From Cellulomonas sp. URHD0024 (lineage in GTDB: Bacteria; Actinomycetota; Actinomycetes; Actinomycetales; Cellulomonadaceae), in the NCBI RefSeq assembly GCF_000426185.1, contig NZ_AUEW01000007.1, forward strand, positions 62,001 through 126,000: 64,000 bases of DNA. The letters are read 5' to 3'. Of the stretch, positions 49,988 to 58,158 are shown piece after piece. Both the position numbers and the translations under genes were made by a program. The notes below the pieces were generated by a model. It made no database searches. It saw only the letters and a list, made by a program, of their open reading frames with translations, and had not been told where the DNA came from. Position 1 is the first letter of the stretch; every line of letters starts with the position of its first letter.

Positions 49988-50929
49988 GTGCCCGAGGGAA
50001 CAGTCCGCTGGTTCGACGCCGAGCGGGGGTTCGGCTTCCTCTCCCTCGGGGACGAGGGCGAGGACCTGTTCGTGCACGCTTCCGAGATCGTCGTCGACGA
50101 CGACCGGCCGAAGCTGCTCCGCGAGGGCCAGGTCGTCGAGTTCGAGGTGGGCGAGGGGGACCGCGGCCCGCAGGCTCGCCGCGTCCGGGTCACGGGCGAC
50201 CACGCCTCCGACGCACCCCTGGGCGTGCTCGGCACCGTCTCCTGGTACGAGCCGGGCAAGGGATACGGCTTCGTGACGCCCGACGGAGGCGGTGCGGAGA
50301 TCTTCGTGCACAGCTCGGCCATCGTGGGCGGCGGGGTGATCTCGGACGGGCAGCGGGTGGCGTTCCTGGTCGTCGACGGGGAGAAAGGGCCGCAGGCGGA
50401 CCACCTGCTGCCGCTCGGGGCCCAGGCGTCGAGGCCTGTGGCACCCGATGGCGCGGACGGCACCGTGTCCTGGTACGACGTCGACAAGGGCTTCGGGTTC
50501 GTCACTCCTGACGCGGGCGGCGAGGACGCCTTCGCCCACGTCCGGGACCTGGCCGGAGGGCTGGCTGAGCTGTCGGACGGGGATCGCGTGACCTTCGACC
50601 TCGCCCAGGGCGACAAGGGGCCACAGGCCCGCAACGTCCGGCTGGTCGGCGGCTCGGCACGCCACGGTGCGCCGGTCGTGTCGGGCCGCGGTCGATCGGG
50701 CCCCCGGAGCGTGCCGGCCGACCCGGTGCGTGGTGGCGAGGGCTTGGTGGCCCGGTACGACGCGGATCGCGGTTTCGGCTTCATCACGCCGGATGCGGGG
50801 GGTGCGGACCTGTTCGTGCACGTGTCGGTCGTGAGGGGCGCCGAAGCCCTGCAGGAGGGCGATCGGGTCCGGTACAAGGTGCGCCAGAGCGATCGCGGAC
50901 CGCAGGCGGACAGCGTCGAACGGGCGTGA
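49988..50929 (+). CDS. protein with four tandem cold-shock domains
   Basis: 313 residues made almost wholly of four cold-shock OB-folds at ~1-72, ~78-145, ~152-220 and ~245-313. Each has an RNP1-like motif: [24 protein letters not shown] and [11 protein letters not shown]2 is FVH in repeats 1, 2 and 4 but FAH in repeat 3. Bacterial CSD proteins are usually one domain of ~70 residues; four in one chain would give high RNA/ssDNA avidity. GAGGAG precedes GTG 49988 by 6 nt. Confidence 0.9.
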   Translation: MPEGTVRWFDAERGFGFLSLGDEGEDLFVHASEIVVDDDRPKLLREGQVVEFEVGEGDRGPQARRVRVTGDHASDAPLGVLGTVSWYEPGKGYGFVTPDGGGAEIFVHSSAIVGGGVISDGQRVAFLVVDGEKGPQADHLLPLGAQASRPVAPDGADGTVSWYDVDKGFGFVTPDAGGEDAFAHVRDLAGGLAELSDGDRVTFDLAQGDKGPQARNVRLVGGSARHGAPVVSGRGRSGPRSVPADPVRGGEGLVARYDADRGFGFITPDAGGADLFVHVSVVRGAEALQEGDRVRYKVRQSDRGPQADSVERA

Positions 50930-51061
50930 GCCAGAGCCGCGCGCACGGAACCGCCCATCCTGATCGTCACAGCCGGACGACGAGCGCGAAACCGCGACTG
51001 CCTCAGGTCGCCCTTCCTCGTGCGTGGCGCAGGTAGATCAGGCCTTGGCGCCTTCCGGCTC

Positions 51062-53116
51062 TCACGACCCGGTGGTGCCGTCCAGAAGCTCCCAGCGTGC
51101 GACGGCCTCGTTGCGGGAGGACACGCCGAGCTTGCGGTAGGTGGACACCGCCTGCGTCTTGACCGTGTTCCGTGAGATGCCGAGGCGTTCGGCGATCAGG
51201 GGAAAGGTGAGGTGGGTCGCGAGGAGCGGCAGGAGTCGGACCTCGGCGGGGGTCAGGGTGTCGGGCCGACCCTGGTCCACCCCTTCCTGAAGGGCCGCGA
51301 GCAGGGCCGCGACCTTGTCCGGCAGGTCGCCGAGACCCGGCCGCCGGCGCATGATCTCCTCGGCCTGCCGCGCTGCCGCGCCTGCCGCGTGGCGGTCGCC
51401 CAGGCCGAGCGACGCCTGCGCCGTGGCGAGGAGGGCCTGTGTGGAGACGACCGGGAGCGCGTAGGTGAGCAGCGGCCGAAGTGCCAGCGCTCGCCGCAGG
51501 TGCGCGATGGCCTCCGTGCGCAGGCCGAGGTGGACCGCGACGCGGGCGGCCCAGGCGAAGACGAGCGCGCTCGACCAGTAGGAGCCGTAGCCACCGTCCG
51601 TGACGATGGCGGTTGCGCGGCGGACGAGGTCGACGGCGGTCGGCCACTCGCCGCGCTCGACCGCGATCGACGCCCGCTCGCACAGGTCCATCGCGACGAG
51701 CGGGCCGACGCCGGCCAGCTCCGCAGCCTCCTCGGCCTCGACGAACAGGTCGTCGGCACGGTCGAGGTCACCGTCGAGCAGGTCGGCGAGTGCCTCGGTG
51801 TGGCGCATCGTCGCGCGAAGCGGGCTCGCGGGCGACAACCCGGTCCAGCCGGCCCGCGCGTCCCGGCGCATCGTCGCGGTCCCGGCCCGGCCCTCGATCG
51901 CGTCCAGGTACGCGAGCGTCCCCTCGACCGTGCTGCCGTCCGCCAACCGGCCGGTTCCGGGCCCTGCCTTCGCGATCGCCGACCACCTGTCGGCGCGGGC
52001 GGGCTCGCCGACCAGCCCGAAGGTCAACGCGGCGTGCGCGGCGATCGCGGGAAAGCCCACGCCGTCGTTCGCCTCCTCCAGCCACGTCATCCACCGGTGC
52101 ACGGAGTCGATGCCGCCGTTGGCCCAGGTCTGCTGCGACCACTCGAGGACGAGCCGGGCGAACTCGGCGACGTCACCGGCAAGGCGCGCATGCTCGATGG
52201 CCTCGTCCGGGGCACCGGCGTCGGCGAACCACCGGGTCGCGCGCCGGTGGAGCTCGGGGACCAGCGCGGGCTCCTTGCGGTGCAGCTCGGCGCTGAGCAG
52301 ATCGCGCAGGAGGGGGTGGCAACGGAAGCGATCGCCGCCCCGGTCCGCCGGCTGGATCACCCCGTCCGCAGCGAGATGCTCCAGCGCCGCCCCGGAGGAC
52401 CGGGTCCGCAGCACGGCGTCGCAGACGGGACCGGAGAGCTCGTCGAGGATCGAGCAGCGCACCAGGAGCTTGGTGTCGCGCGCCCGCAGGCCGGCGAGCA
52501 CCTCGGCGCGCAGGTACTCGCGCATGAAGACGTCGTCGCCCGTGAACGTCCGGCTGACGTCCGCGCGCAACGCCATCCCGGCGAGCGACACTGCGACCGG
52601 CCAGCCCTCGGTGCGGTCCAGCAGCTCCGCCGTCCGGCTCGGCGAGAGGACGACGCCCGACCGATCCAGCACCTGCGCGGTCTCGTCCGGACCGAGGGAG
52701 AGCTCGGGGACGCCGACCTCCAGCAGGTCGCCGACGGCTCGCAGCCGCGCAATCCGCAGGCGTGGCCGGGCACGTGAGGTGAGACCGGCCCGCCACGTGT
52801 CGGGTAGGCGGTCGATGACGTCGGTCAGCACGTTGAGGCTCCCCGCCGAGGTGATCGCGTGCACGTCCTCGACCAACAGGGTCCGTGGCAGGTACGGGGC
52901 GACTGCCTGCACGAGACCCGCGACGGTGACGATCCCCGGGCCTGCCCCGGCGGCCCGCCCGAGCGCCGTCAACAACGTGGCCGGGTCGTTGTCGGCGTCG
53001 GTGCACGTGTGCCAGAGCGCCGCACCGGCCAGCCGGTCCGCCCACTGGCCGAGGACCGCCGACTTCCCGTACCCGGGCCCGGCGACGATGGCCACGACCC
53101 GTGCCGGCGACTCCAT
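51062..53116 (-). CDS. MalT-like LuxR-family regulator (LAL type), N-terminus truncated
   Basis: 684 residues. Walker A is GPGYGKSAVLGQW at residues ~13-25, followed by a STAND ATPase, a helical TPR-like region and a C-terminal LuxR HTH (LTPAEVRLLPLLATHLTFPLIAERLG, NTVKTQAVSTYRKLG). Relatives have ~20-30 more residues before Walker A; here in-frame codons upstream (RNDLVDAL) look like that missing part but have no start. The upstream GMC gene lacks its C-terminus and ends at the same point, so a deletion probably joined them. Expression may depend on coupling to the GMC mRNA. Confidence 0.82.
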   Translation of the reverse strand: MESPARVVAIVAGPGYGKSAVLGQWADRLAGAALWHTCTDADNDPATLLTALGRAAGAGPGIVTVAGLVQAVAPYLPRTLLVEDVHAITSAGSLNVLTDVIDRLPDTWRAGLTSRARPRLRIARLRAVGDLLEVGVPELSLGPDETAQVLDRSGVVLSPSRTAELLDRTEGWPVAVSLAGMALRADVSRTFTGDDVFMREYLRAEVLAGLRARDTKLLVRCSILDELSGPVCDAVLRTRSSGAALEHLAADGVIQPADRGGDRFRCHPLLRDLLSAELHRKEPALVPELHRRATRWFADAGAPDEAIEHARLAGDVAEFARLVLEWSQQTWANGGIDSVHRWMTWLEEANDGVGFPAIAAHAALTFGLVGEPARADRWSAIAKAGPGTGRLADGSTVEGTLAYLDAIEGRAGTATMRRDARAGWTGLSPASPLRATMRHTEALADLLDGDLDRADDLFVEAEEAAELAGVGPLVAMDLCERASIAVERGEWPTAVDLVRRATAIVTDGGYGSYWSSALVFAWAARVAVHLGLRTEAIAHLRRALALRPLLTYALPVVSTQALLATAQASLGLGDRHAAGAAARQAEEIMRRRPGLGDLPDKVAALLAALQEGVDQGRPDTLTPAEVRLLPLLATHLTFPLIAERLGISRNTVKTQAVSTYRKLGVSSRNEAVARWELLDGTTGS

Positions 53117-54381
53117 CAGCGCGTCGACCAGGTCGTTGCGAGCGGCTGCCGGTTGTTGGGCGTGTACGTGAGCACGATGTCGCCGTGGCTGCCGAGCGTC
53201 ACGCGGTTGTCCGGGTCGGGCAGGTCCTCGGCCGAGAGCCAGAAGTCGACCGCGTGCTCGGCGACCTCCTCGAGGGCGAACATCGGCGCGAAGCGGGCCT
53301 CGACGGGCTTCTCCCCGCGATACATCGGTGCCGACGACTTGCCGACCATCTGCACGTTGCCCATCGGGAAGCCAAAGCTCTCGTCACCGAAGTAGTAGTC
53401 GTTGACGCCGAGCGTCTTCTGGAACCGGGTGTCGTTTCGTTCGACCGAGATCGCCAGGAAGGCCCGGCTGTTGTGGAACATGTAATGGCGTCCGACCTGG
53501 TCGGAGCCGTTGGCCAGCCCGTTCGGGTGCCGGTCGTTGGCGCTCTGGAGCAGCAGCTTCGCGGAGTTGGCCGCGCCCGCCGCCACGACGACCACGTCTC
53601 CGGAGAACCGCTGCTCGACCCCGTCGACGTCCGCGACGACCGACGTCACGCTCCGGCCGGAGTCGTCGGTCTCGAGGCGCCGGACCTCGGCGTTGCGCAC
53701 GAGCGTCACGTTGACGTGCCGGATGGCGGGCCGCACGGCGACCATCTCCGCGTCCGACTTCGCCTGCACGAGGCACGCGAAGCCGTCGCACGTCCCGCAC
53801 CGGATGCACGTGCTGAACGCCATGTCCGTCTCGTCGAGGTTGATGCCTGACGGCGAGTGGAACGGGTGCAGGCCGATCGCACCGAGATCGTCGAAGAGCT
53901 GCTGGATGCGCGGCTCGTGCGCGACCGGAGGGTAGGGGTACGGGCCGCTCGACGGGGGCTCGGTGGGGTCCTCGCCCCGGGCGCCGTGCACCCGGTAGAG
54001 CTCCTCGGCCTCCGCGTAGTACGGCTCGAACTCGTCGTACCCGACGGGCCAGGCGGGCGACACCCCGCCGTGGTGCTGCAGCTCGCCGAAGTCCTTCTCC
54101 CGCAGCCGGTACAGCGCCGCGCCGTAGAACTTCGTCGCGCCGCCCACGTTGTAGTGCACCTGCGGCTGGAACGCTCTGCCCTCGTGGTCGTACCAGGTGT
54201 CCTTGGAGACGTATCGGTTCTTGACGAACACCTCGGTCGCGTCCCAGTTCGCGGGTTCGCGCGGGAGCCAGTCGCCCCGCTCGAGGATGAGCACCTTCTT
54301 GCCCAAGGGTGCCAGGCGGTGGGCGAGCGTCCCGCCCCCTGCGCCCGAGCCGATGATGACGACGTCGTAGTGCTCGGTCAT
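53116..54381 (-). CDS. GMC oxidoreductase lacking its C-terminal catalytic part
   Basis: 421 residues. FAD motif VVIIGSGAGGGTLAHRL, GMC signature-1-like YNVGGATKFYGAALYRL, a four-Cys cluster (STCIRCGTCDGFACLV) and GAANSAKLLLQSA are intact. The chain ends after YTPNNRQPL, whereas family members run on for ~100 residues with the active-site His/Asn region (GTAHQ type). It is therefore probably inactive. The 3' end abuts the LuxR gene start. GAGGTG lies ~6 nt before ATG 54381. It follows the SDR gene by 10 bp. Confidence 0.82.
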   Translation of the reverse strand: MTEHYDVVIIGSGAGGGTLAHRLAPLGKKVLILERGDWLPREPANWDATEVFVKNRYVSKDTWYDHEGRAFQPQVHYNVGGATKFYGAALYRLREKDFGELQHHGGVSPAWPVGYDEFEPYYAEAEELYRVHGARGEDPTEPPSSGPYPYPPVAHEPRIQQLFDDLGAIGLHPFHSPSGINLDETDMAFSTCIRCGTCDGFACLVQAKSDAEMVAVRPAIRHVNVTLVRNAEVRRLETDDSGRSVTSVVADVDGVEQRFSGDVVVVAAGAANSAKLLLQSANDRHPNGLANGSDQVGRHYMFHNSRAFLAISVERNDTRFQKTLGVNDYYFGDESFGFPMGNVQMVGKSSAPMYRGEKPVEARFAPMFALEEVAEHAVDFWLSAEDLPDPDNRVTLGSHGDIVLTYTPNNRQPLATTWSTR

Positions 54382-54391
54382 CTCGTCCACC

Positions 54392-55159
54392 TCACAAGCC
54401 CGGGCTGCTGTGCATGATGCCGCCGTCGGCGAAGACCGTCGTCGCGGTGAGGTAGGTCGCGCCGTCGCCGGCGAGGAAGGCGACCAGGCTGGCGATCTCC
54501 TCCGGCTCGGCCATCCGGCCGAGCGGGATCGCCGCATCGAGGGTCTTCATCTTCTCGGGGTCGTTCATGGTCGACGTGTTGATCGGCGTCGCGACGGCGC
54601 CCGGTCCGACGCCCACCACCTGCACCCCCTGCGGCCCGAGCTCGACGCCCGCCGTCCGGGTGAGCATCCGCATGCCGCCCTTGGACAGGCAGTACGCGGT
54701 GTTCCCAGGCATGGGCCAGTCCTCGTGCACCGACGTCATGTTGATGATCCGGCCGCCGGTGCCCTGCTTGATCATCTGCTTGGCCGCGATCTGGGTGCCG
54801 AAGAACGCGCTCTTCAGGTTGATGTCCATGACGCGCTCGTACTGCTCCTCGGTGGTGTCGAGCACCGACGTGCGCGTCTCGATCCCGGCGTTGTTCACCA
54901 TGATGTCGAGGTGACCGAACGCCTCCACGGTCCGCGCGACGAGCATCTCCAGGTCTGCCACCTTGCTGACGTCCGCCTCGACCCCGATGGCCTGGTCGCC
55001 GAGGGCGTGCACCTGCTTCTCGAGCTCCTCGGTGGCCTCCGGGTGGGCGACGAAGTCGATGACGATGTTCGCCCCAGCCTCGGCGAGCGCGAGGACGACG
55101 GCCTTGCCGATGCCGCTGTTGCCGCCGGTGACGACCGCCACCTTTCCGTGCAGGCTCAT
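54392..55159 (-). CDS. short-chain dehydrogenase (glucose 1-dehydrogenase-like)
   Basis: 255 residues. Rossmann motif TGGNSGIGKAV, NNAG motif MVNNAGIETR, catalytic Ser in MTSVHED, and YCLSKGG with Tyr and Lys. This close match to glucose 1-dehydrogenase-type SDRs suggests an NAD(P)-dependent sugar or polyol oxidation, but the family is broad. It overlaps cydB by 4 bp and precedes the GMC gene, so it is in the cydAB operon. Confidence 0.92.
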   Translation of the reverse strand: MSLHGKVAVVTGGNSGIGKAVVLALAEAGANIVIDFVAHPEATEELEKQVHALGDQAIGVEADVSKVADLEMLVARTVEAFGHLDIMVNNAGIETRTSVLDTTEEQYERVMDINLKSAFFGTQIAAKQMIKQGTGGRIINMTSVHEDWPMPGNTAYCLSKGGMRMLTRTAGVELGPQGVQVVGVGPGAVATPINTSTMNDPEKMKTLDAAIPLGRMAEPEEIASLVAFLAGDGATYLTATTVFADGGIMHSSPGL

Positions 55160-56220
55160 GTGCGTGCTCCTTCGTCGAGGGGTGCGGACGGACCCGTGGT
55201 CGGGTCCGGTGGTTCTGGTAGTACAGCCGCCGGCGGGGCTATGACCCGGCGGCGGAAGACGAAGAAGGACCAGCCCTGGTAGAGCAGGATCAACGGCACG
55301 AGCACGAGGGCGACGACCGTCATGACCTTGAGCGCGTACGGCCCGGATGCCGTGCTCGTCACGGTGAGGGTGTCTGCGGCGGAGGTGCTCGAGACCAGCA
55401 CGTTCGGGTAGAGGTTGGCGAACAGGGTCACCACCGTGAGCGCGATCGCGACGGCCGTGGCGGTGAAGGCCCAGCCATCCCGGTGCGCCCGCACGAGCAG
55501 GGCGGCCGCCAGGACCGCGACGACGGCGACGACGGGCGGCACGGTTCCGCGCAGCACGGGAGCACCGGACACGGCGGGGGTCGCCACGGCGAACGCCAGG
55601 AGCAGCAGGACGGCCGGCACCAGCGCGACGCTCGCGGCGCGCTGCGCCCGCGTCCGCACCTGTCCGGTGGTGCGCATGGCGAGGAACGTCGCGCCGTGCA
55701 GGACGCACAGGGCGGTGAGCGTGAGCCCGACGAGCAGGCCGTAGCCGGTGACGGTGTCCGCGACCGAGCCCGTGAACTCCTCGGTGGAGTCGACCGGCAG
55801 GCCGGCCAGCAGGTTGCCGAGCGCGACGCCGAGGAGCAGCGGGCACAGCAGGCTGCCCAGAGTCAGGCTCCACGACCACGTCTGTCGCCACCGCGTCGCG
55901 TCCATGCGCCCGCGGAACTCGAACGAGACCCCGCGGGCGATCAACGCCACGAGCAGGAGCACGAGCGGCAGGTACATGGCGGAGAACCACGTGGCGTACC
56001 AGCCGGGGAACGCGGCGAAGATGCCGGCCGCCCCGACGATGAGCCACACCTCGTTGCCGTCCCAGAAGGGCCCGATCGAGTTGATCGCGACGCGTTGCTC
56101 CGTGTCCGTGCGCCCCACGACCTTGTGGAGCATGCCGACCCCGAAGTCGAAGCCCTCGAGGACGAAGAACCCGGTCCAGAAGAACGCGATGATCAGGAAC
56201 CACAGGTCAGGCAAGGTCAT
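55156..56220 (-). CDS. cydB: cytochrome bd ubiquinol oxidase subunit II
   Basis: 354 residues, eight to nine membrane helices. Family pattern: FWTGFFVLEGFDFGVGML in helix 1, NSIGPFWDGNEVWLIVGAAGIFAAFPGWYAT, SFEFRGRMD, and NLYPNVLVSST near the end. It binds no haem but is essential for assembly with CydA. It sits 12 bp after cydA. Its end overlaps the SDR gene by 4 bp. cydDC, needed for haem d insertion, is not in the window. Confidence 0.95.
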   Translation of the reverse strand: MTLPDLWFLIIAFFWTGFFVLEGFDFGVGMLHKVVGRTDTEQRVAINSIGPFWDGNEVWLIVGAAGIFAAFPGWYATWFSAMYLPLVLLLVALIARGVSFEFRGRMDATRWRQTWSWSLTLGSLLCPLLLGVALGNLLAGLPVDSTEEFTGSVADTVTGYGLLVGLTLTALCVLHGATFLAMRTTGQVRTRAQRAASVALVPAVLLLLAFAVATPAVSGAPVLRGTVPPVVAVVAVLAAALLVRAHRDGWAFTATAVAIALTVVTLFANLYPNVLVSSTSAADTLTVTSTASGPYALKVMTVVALVLVPLILLYQGWSFFVFRRRVIAPPAAVLPEPPDPTTGPSAPLDEGART

Positions 56221-56232
56221 CGGAACACCTCC

Positions 56233-57633
56233 TCAGAACGTCAGGGCGGGGACGCGGGGCTGGTCGTCGTCCACGTGCTCCTCGGGTTCCTCGAGCTCGA
56301 GGCCCCGGCGCGCGAAGCGCATCATCAGGAACACGTTGACGGCGCCGAGGAGCAGGAAGATGCCGTAGAAGACGGCAAGGCTGATGATCACGTCGGTCCT
56401 GCCGACGGACGTCGAGACGCCGTCCGTGGTGAGCATGAGGCCCTGCACGATCCAGGGCTGGCGACCGTTCTCGGTCAGCATCCAACCGGCCGTGTTCATC
56501 AGGAACGGGAAGACCACGGCCCACGTCGCGACGAACAGGAACACGCGCGCGGTGGGTAGTCGTCGTCGCCAGATGAGCCACAGCCCCCAGAGGGCCACGA
56601 GCGCGGCCAGGGAACCCAGGTAGGCCATCACGCGCATCGACCAGTACTGCACGAACACGTTCGGCACGTAGTCGCCGGGCCCGAACTCCTCCTGGTACTG
56701 GGCGTTCAGCTCGTTCATGCCCTGCACCTCACCGTTCCACGTCCCCGTCGCGAGGATGGACAGCAGGTGGGGGATCTCGATGATCTTGGTGGGGTTCTGG
56801 TCGTTGTTGCCGCCGCCGATCTGGAAGGCCGAGAACGAGCAGGGCTGGCACGTCTCCCACTGCCCCTCGGCGGCGGAGATCTTCATCGGCTGGTACGTGG
56901 CCTCGATGACACCGAGGTGGCTGCCGATGCCGAGCGCCAGGAAGATCGAGGGAAGCAGCACGGCGACTGACAGCTTGGCCGAGCGCGTGAACACCTCCGC
57001 GTGCTCCCCGCGTCGCAGGTACCACGCCGAGACGGCCAGCATGAGGACCGAACCCGTGACGAGCGACGCGGTCAGGACGTGGGCGTACCCCCACAGGAAC
57101 ACGGGGTTGGTCATCACCGCGCCGATGTCCGACAGCTGCGGCCGACCCGTGGCCTGGTCGACGGTGTACCCCACCGGGTGCTGCATCCACGAGTTGGCGG
57201 CCATGATGAACGCCGCCGAGCCCGCGGCGCCGACCGCGACGAGCCACACCGTGAGCAGGTGCACCCGGCGAGGGAGAACGTTCCAGCCGAACACCCACAG
57301 CCCGATGAACGTGGACTCGAGGAAGAAGGCAGCGAGCCCCTCCATCGCCAGCGGGGCGCCGAAGACGTCGCCGACGTACCGGGAGTAGGCCGACCAGTTC
57401 ATCCCGAACTGGAACTCCTGGATCAGTCCCGTCACCACGCCCACGGCCACGTTGATCAGCAGCAGCGTGCCGAAGAACTTGGTCAGCCGCTTGTGGTCCG
57501 GGTTGCCGGACCGGAACCACGTCGTGTGCAGAACGGCCACGAGGAAGCCGAGGCCGATGGTGACCGGCACGAAGAGGAAGTGGTAGATGCTCGTCGACGC
57601 GAACTGCAAGCGGGCCAGGTCGAGGTCGGACAC
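56233..57633 (-). CDS. cydA: cytochrome bd ubiquinol oxidase subunit I
   Basis: 466 residues. His18 in STSIYHFLFVP binds haem, FGAPLAMEGLAAFFLESTFIGLW contains the conserved Glu residues of the proton path, and GYAHVLTASLVTGS holds the second haem His. The Q-loop is the short type, as in most Gram-positives. The enzyme oxidises menaquinol with O2 at low oxygen tension. GTG 57633 has GGGAGG 4 nt upstream. First gene of the cydAB-SDR-GMC run. Confidence 0.95.
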   Translation of the reverse strand: MSDLDLARLQFASTSIYHFLFVPVTIGLGFLVAVLHTTWFRSGNPDHKRLTKFFGTLLLINVAVGVVTGLIQEFQFGMNWSAYSRYVGDVFGAPLAMEGLAAFFLESTFIGLWVFGWNVLPRRVHLLTVWLVAVGAAGSAAFIMAANSWMQHPVGYTVDQATGRPQLSDIGAVMTNPVFLWGYAHVLTASLVTGSVLMLAVSAWYLRRGEHAEVFTRSAKLSVAVLLPSIFLALGIGSHLGVIEATYQPMKISAAEGQWETCQPCSFSAFQIGGGNNDQNPTKIIEIPHLLSILATGTWNGEVQGMNELNAQYQEEFGPGDYVPNVFVQYWSMRVMAYLGSLAALVALWGLWLIWRRRLPTARVFLFVATWAVVFPFLMNTAGWMLTENGRQPWIVQGLMLTTDGVSTSVGRTDVIISLAVFYGIFLLLGAVNVFLMMRFARRGLELEEPEEHVDDDQPRVPALTF

Positions 57634-57789
57634 CGGACCTCCCGATCGATGGTGGTGCTGCGGCGGACGCACGCGCGACGGCATGTCGACCCGGTCCGAG
57701 GGTCGCACCGGTCTCGACGAGCGAACATCACCCCGTCGGGATGAAAGGGGTTCCTGGGCGCGGCGACAGCCGCTCTTGTCTCAGGCAGC

Positions 57790-57990
57790 GCTCCGGACCG
57801 CATGGCGCACGTAGAGCACGCTCAGCCCAGTCGTCGTCCTGCCAGACGCGCATCGTCGGTACATGCGACGGCCGTAGAGCGACGTGCCGATCTGTCGCTC
57901 GTGCTCGTTCCAGAACGCATGAACCTCGTCGTCGGGTACCGACCAGTCGAACGAGCCGGTCTCGTCCTCCAGGTAGCCGTCTGCTCAGGT
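57790..57990 (-). pseudogene. decayed fragment of a RibD-C/dihydrofolate reductase-family protein
   Basis: On the minus strand one frame reads LEDETGSFDWSVPDDEVHAF, then EHERQIGTSLYGRRMY, and another continues TMRVWQDDDWAERAL. Together these match the middle of reductase-family proteins that have SLDGY, EHxRxIG and YGRRxYExM-W. Start, glycine-rich region and C-terminus are missing, and at least two frameshifts are present. It lies in the 525-bp gap between cydA and the GGDEF-EAL gene (57634-58158). The rest of the gap shows no gene. Confidence 0.75.
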
Positions 57991-58158
57991 CGACGTCGGT
58001 CACGGCCGGCGCAGGGCGGCACCAGAAGCGTGCCTGAGCGGGTCCCGAAAGGCGACGCGAGCCGGGCCGGGAGGCCACACGCTCGGCGGAGCCGTGCGCT
58101 CATGTCCGGCGTGTTCCAGCCGATGGTGTGTGGTGACGACGTCCGAGCGAGGATCACG

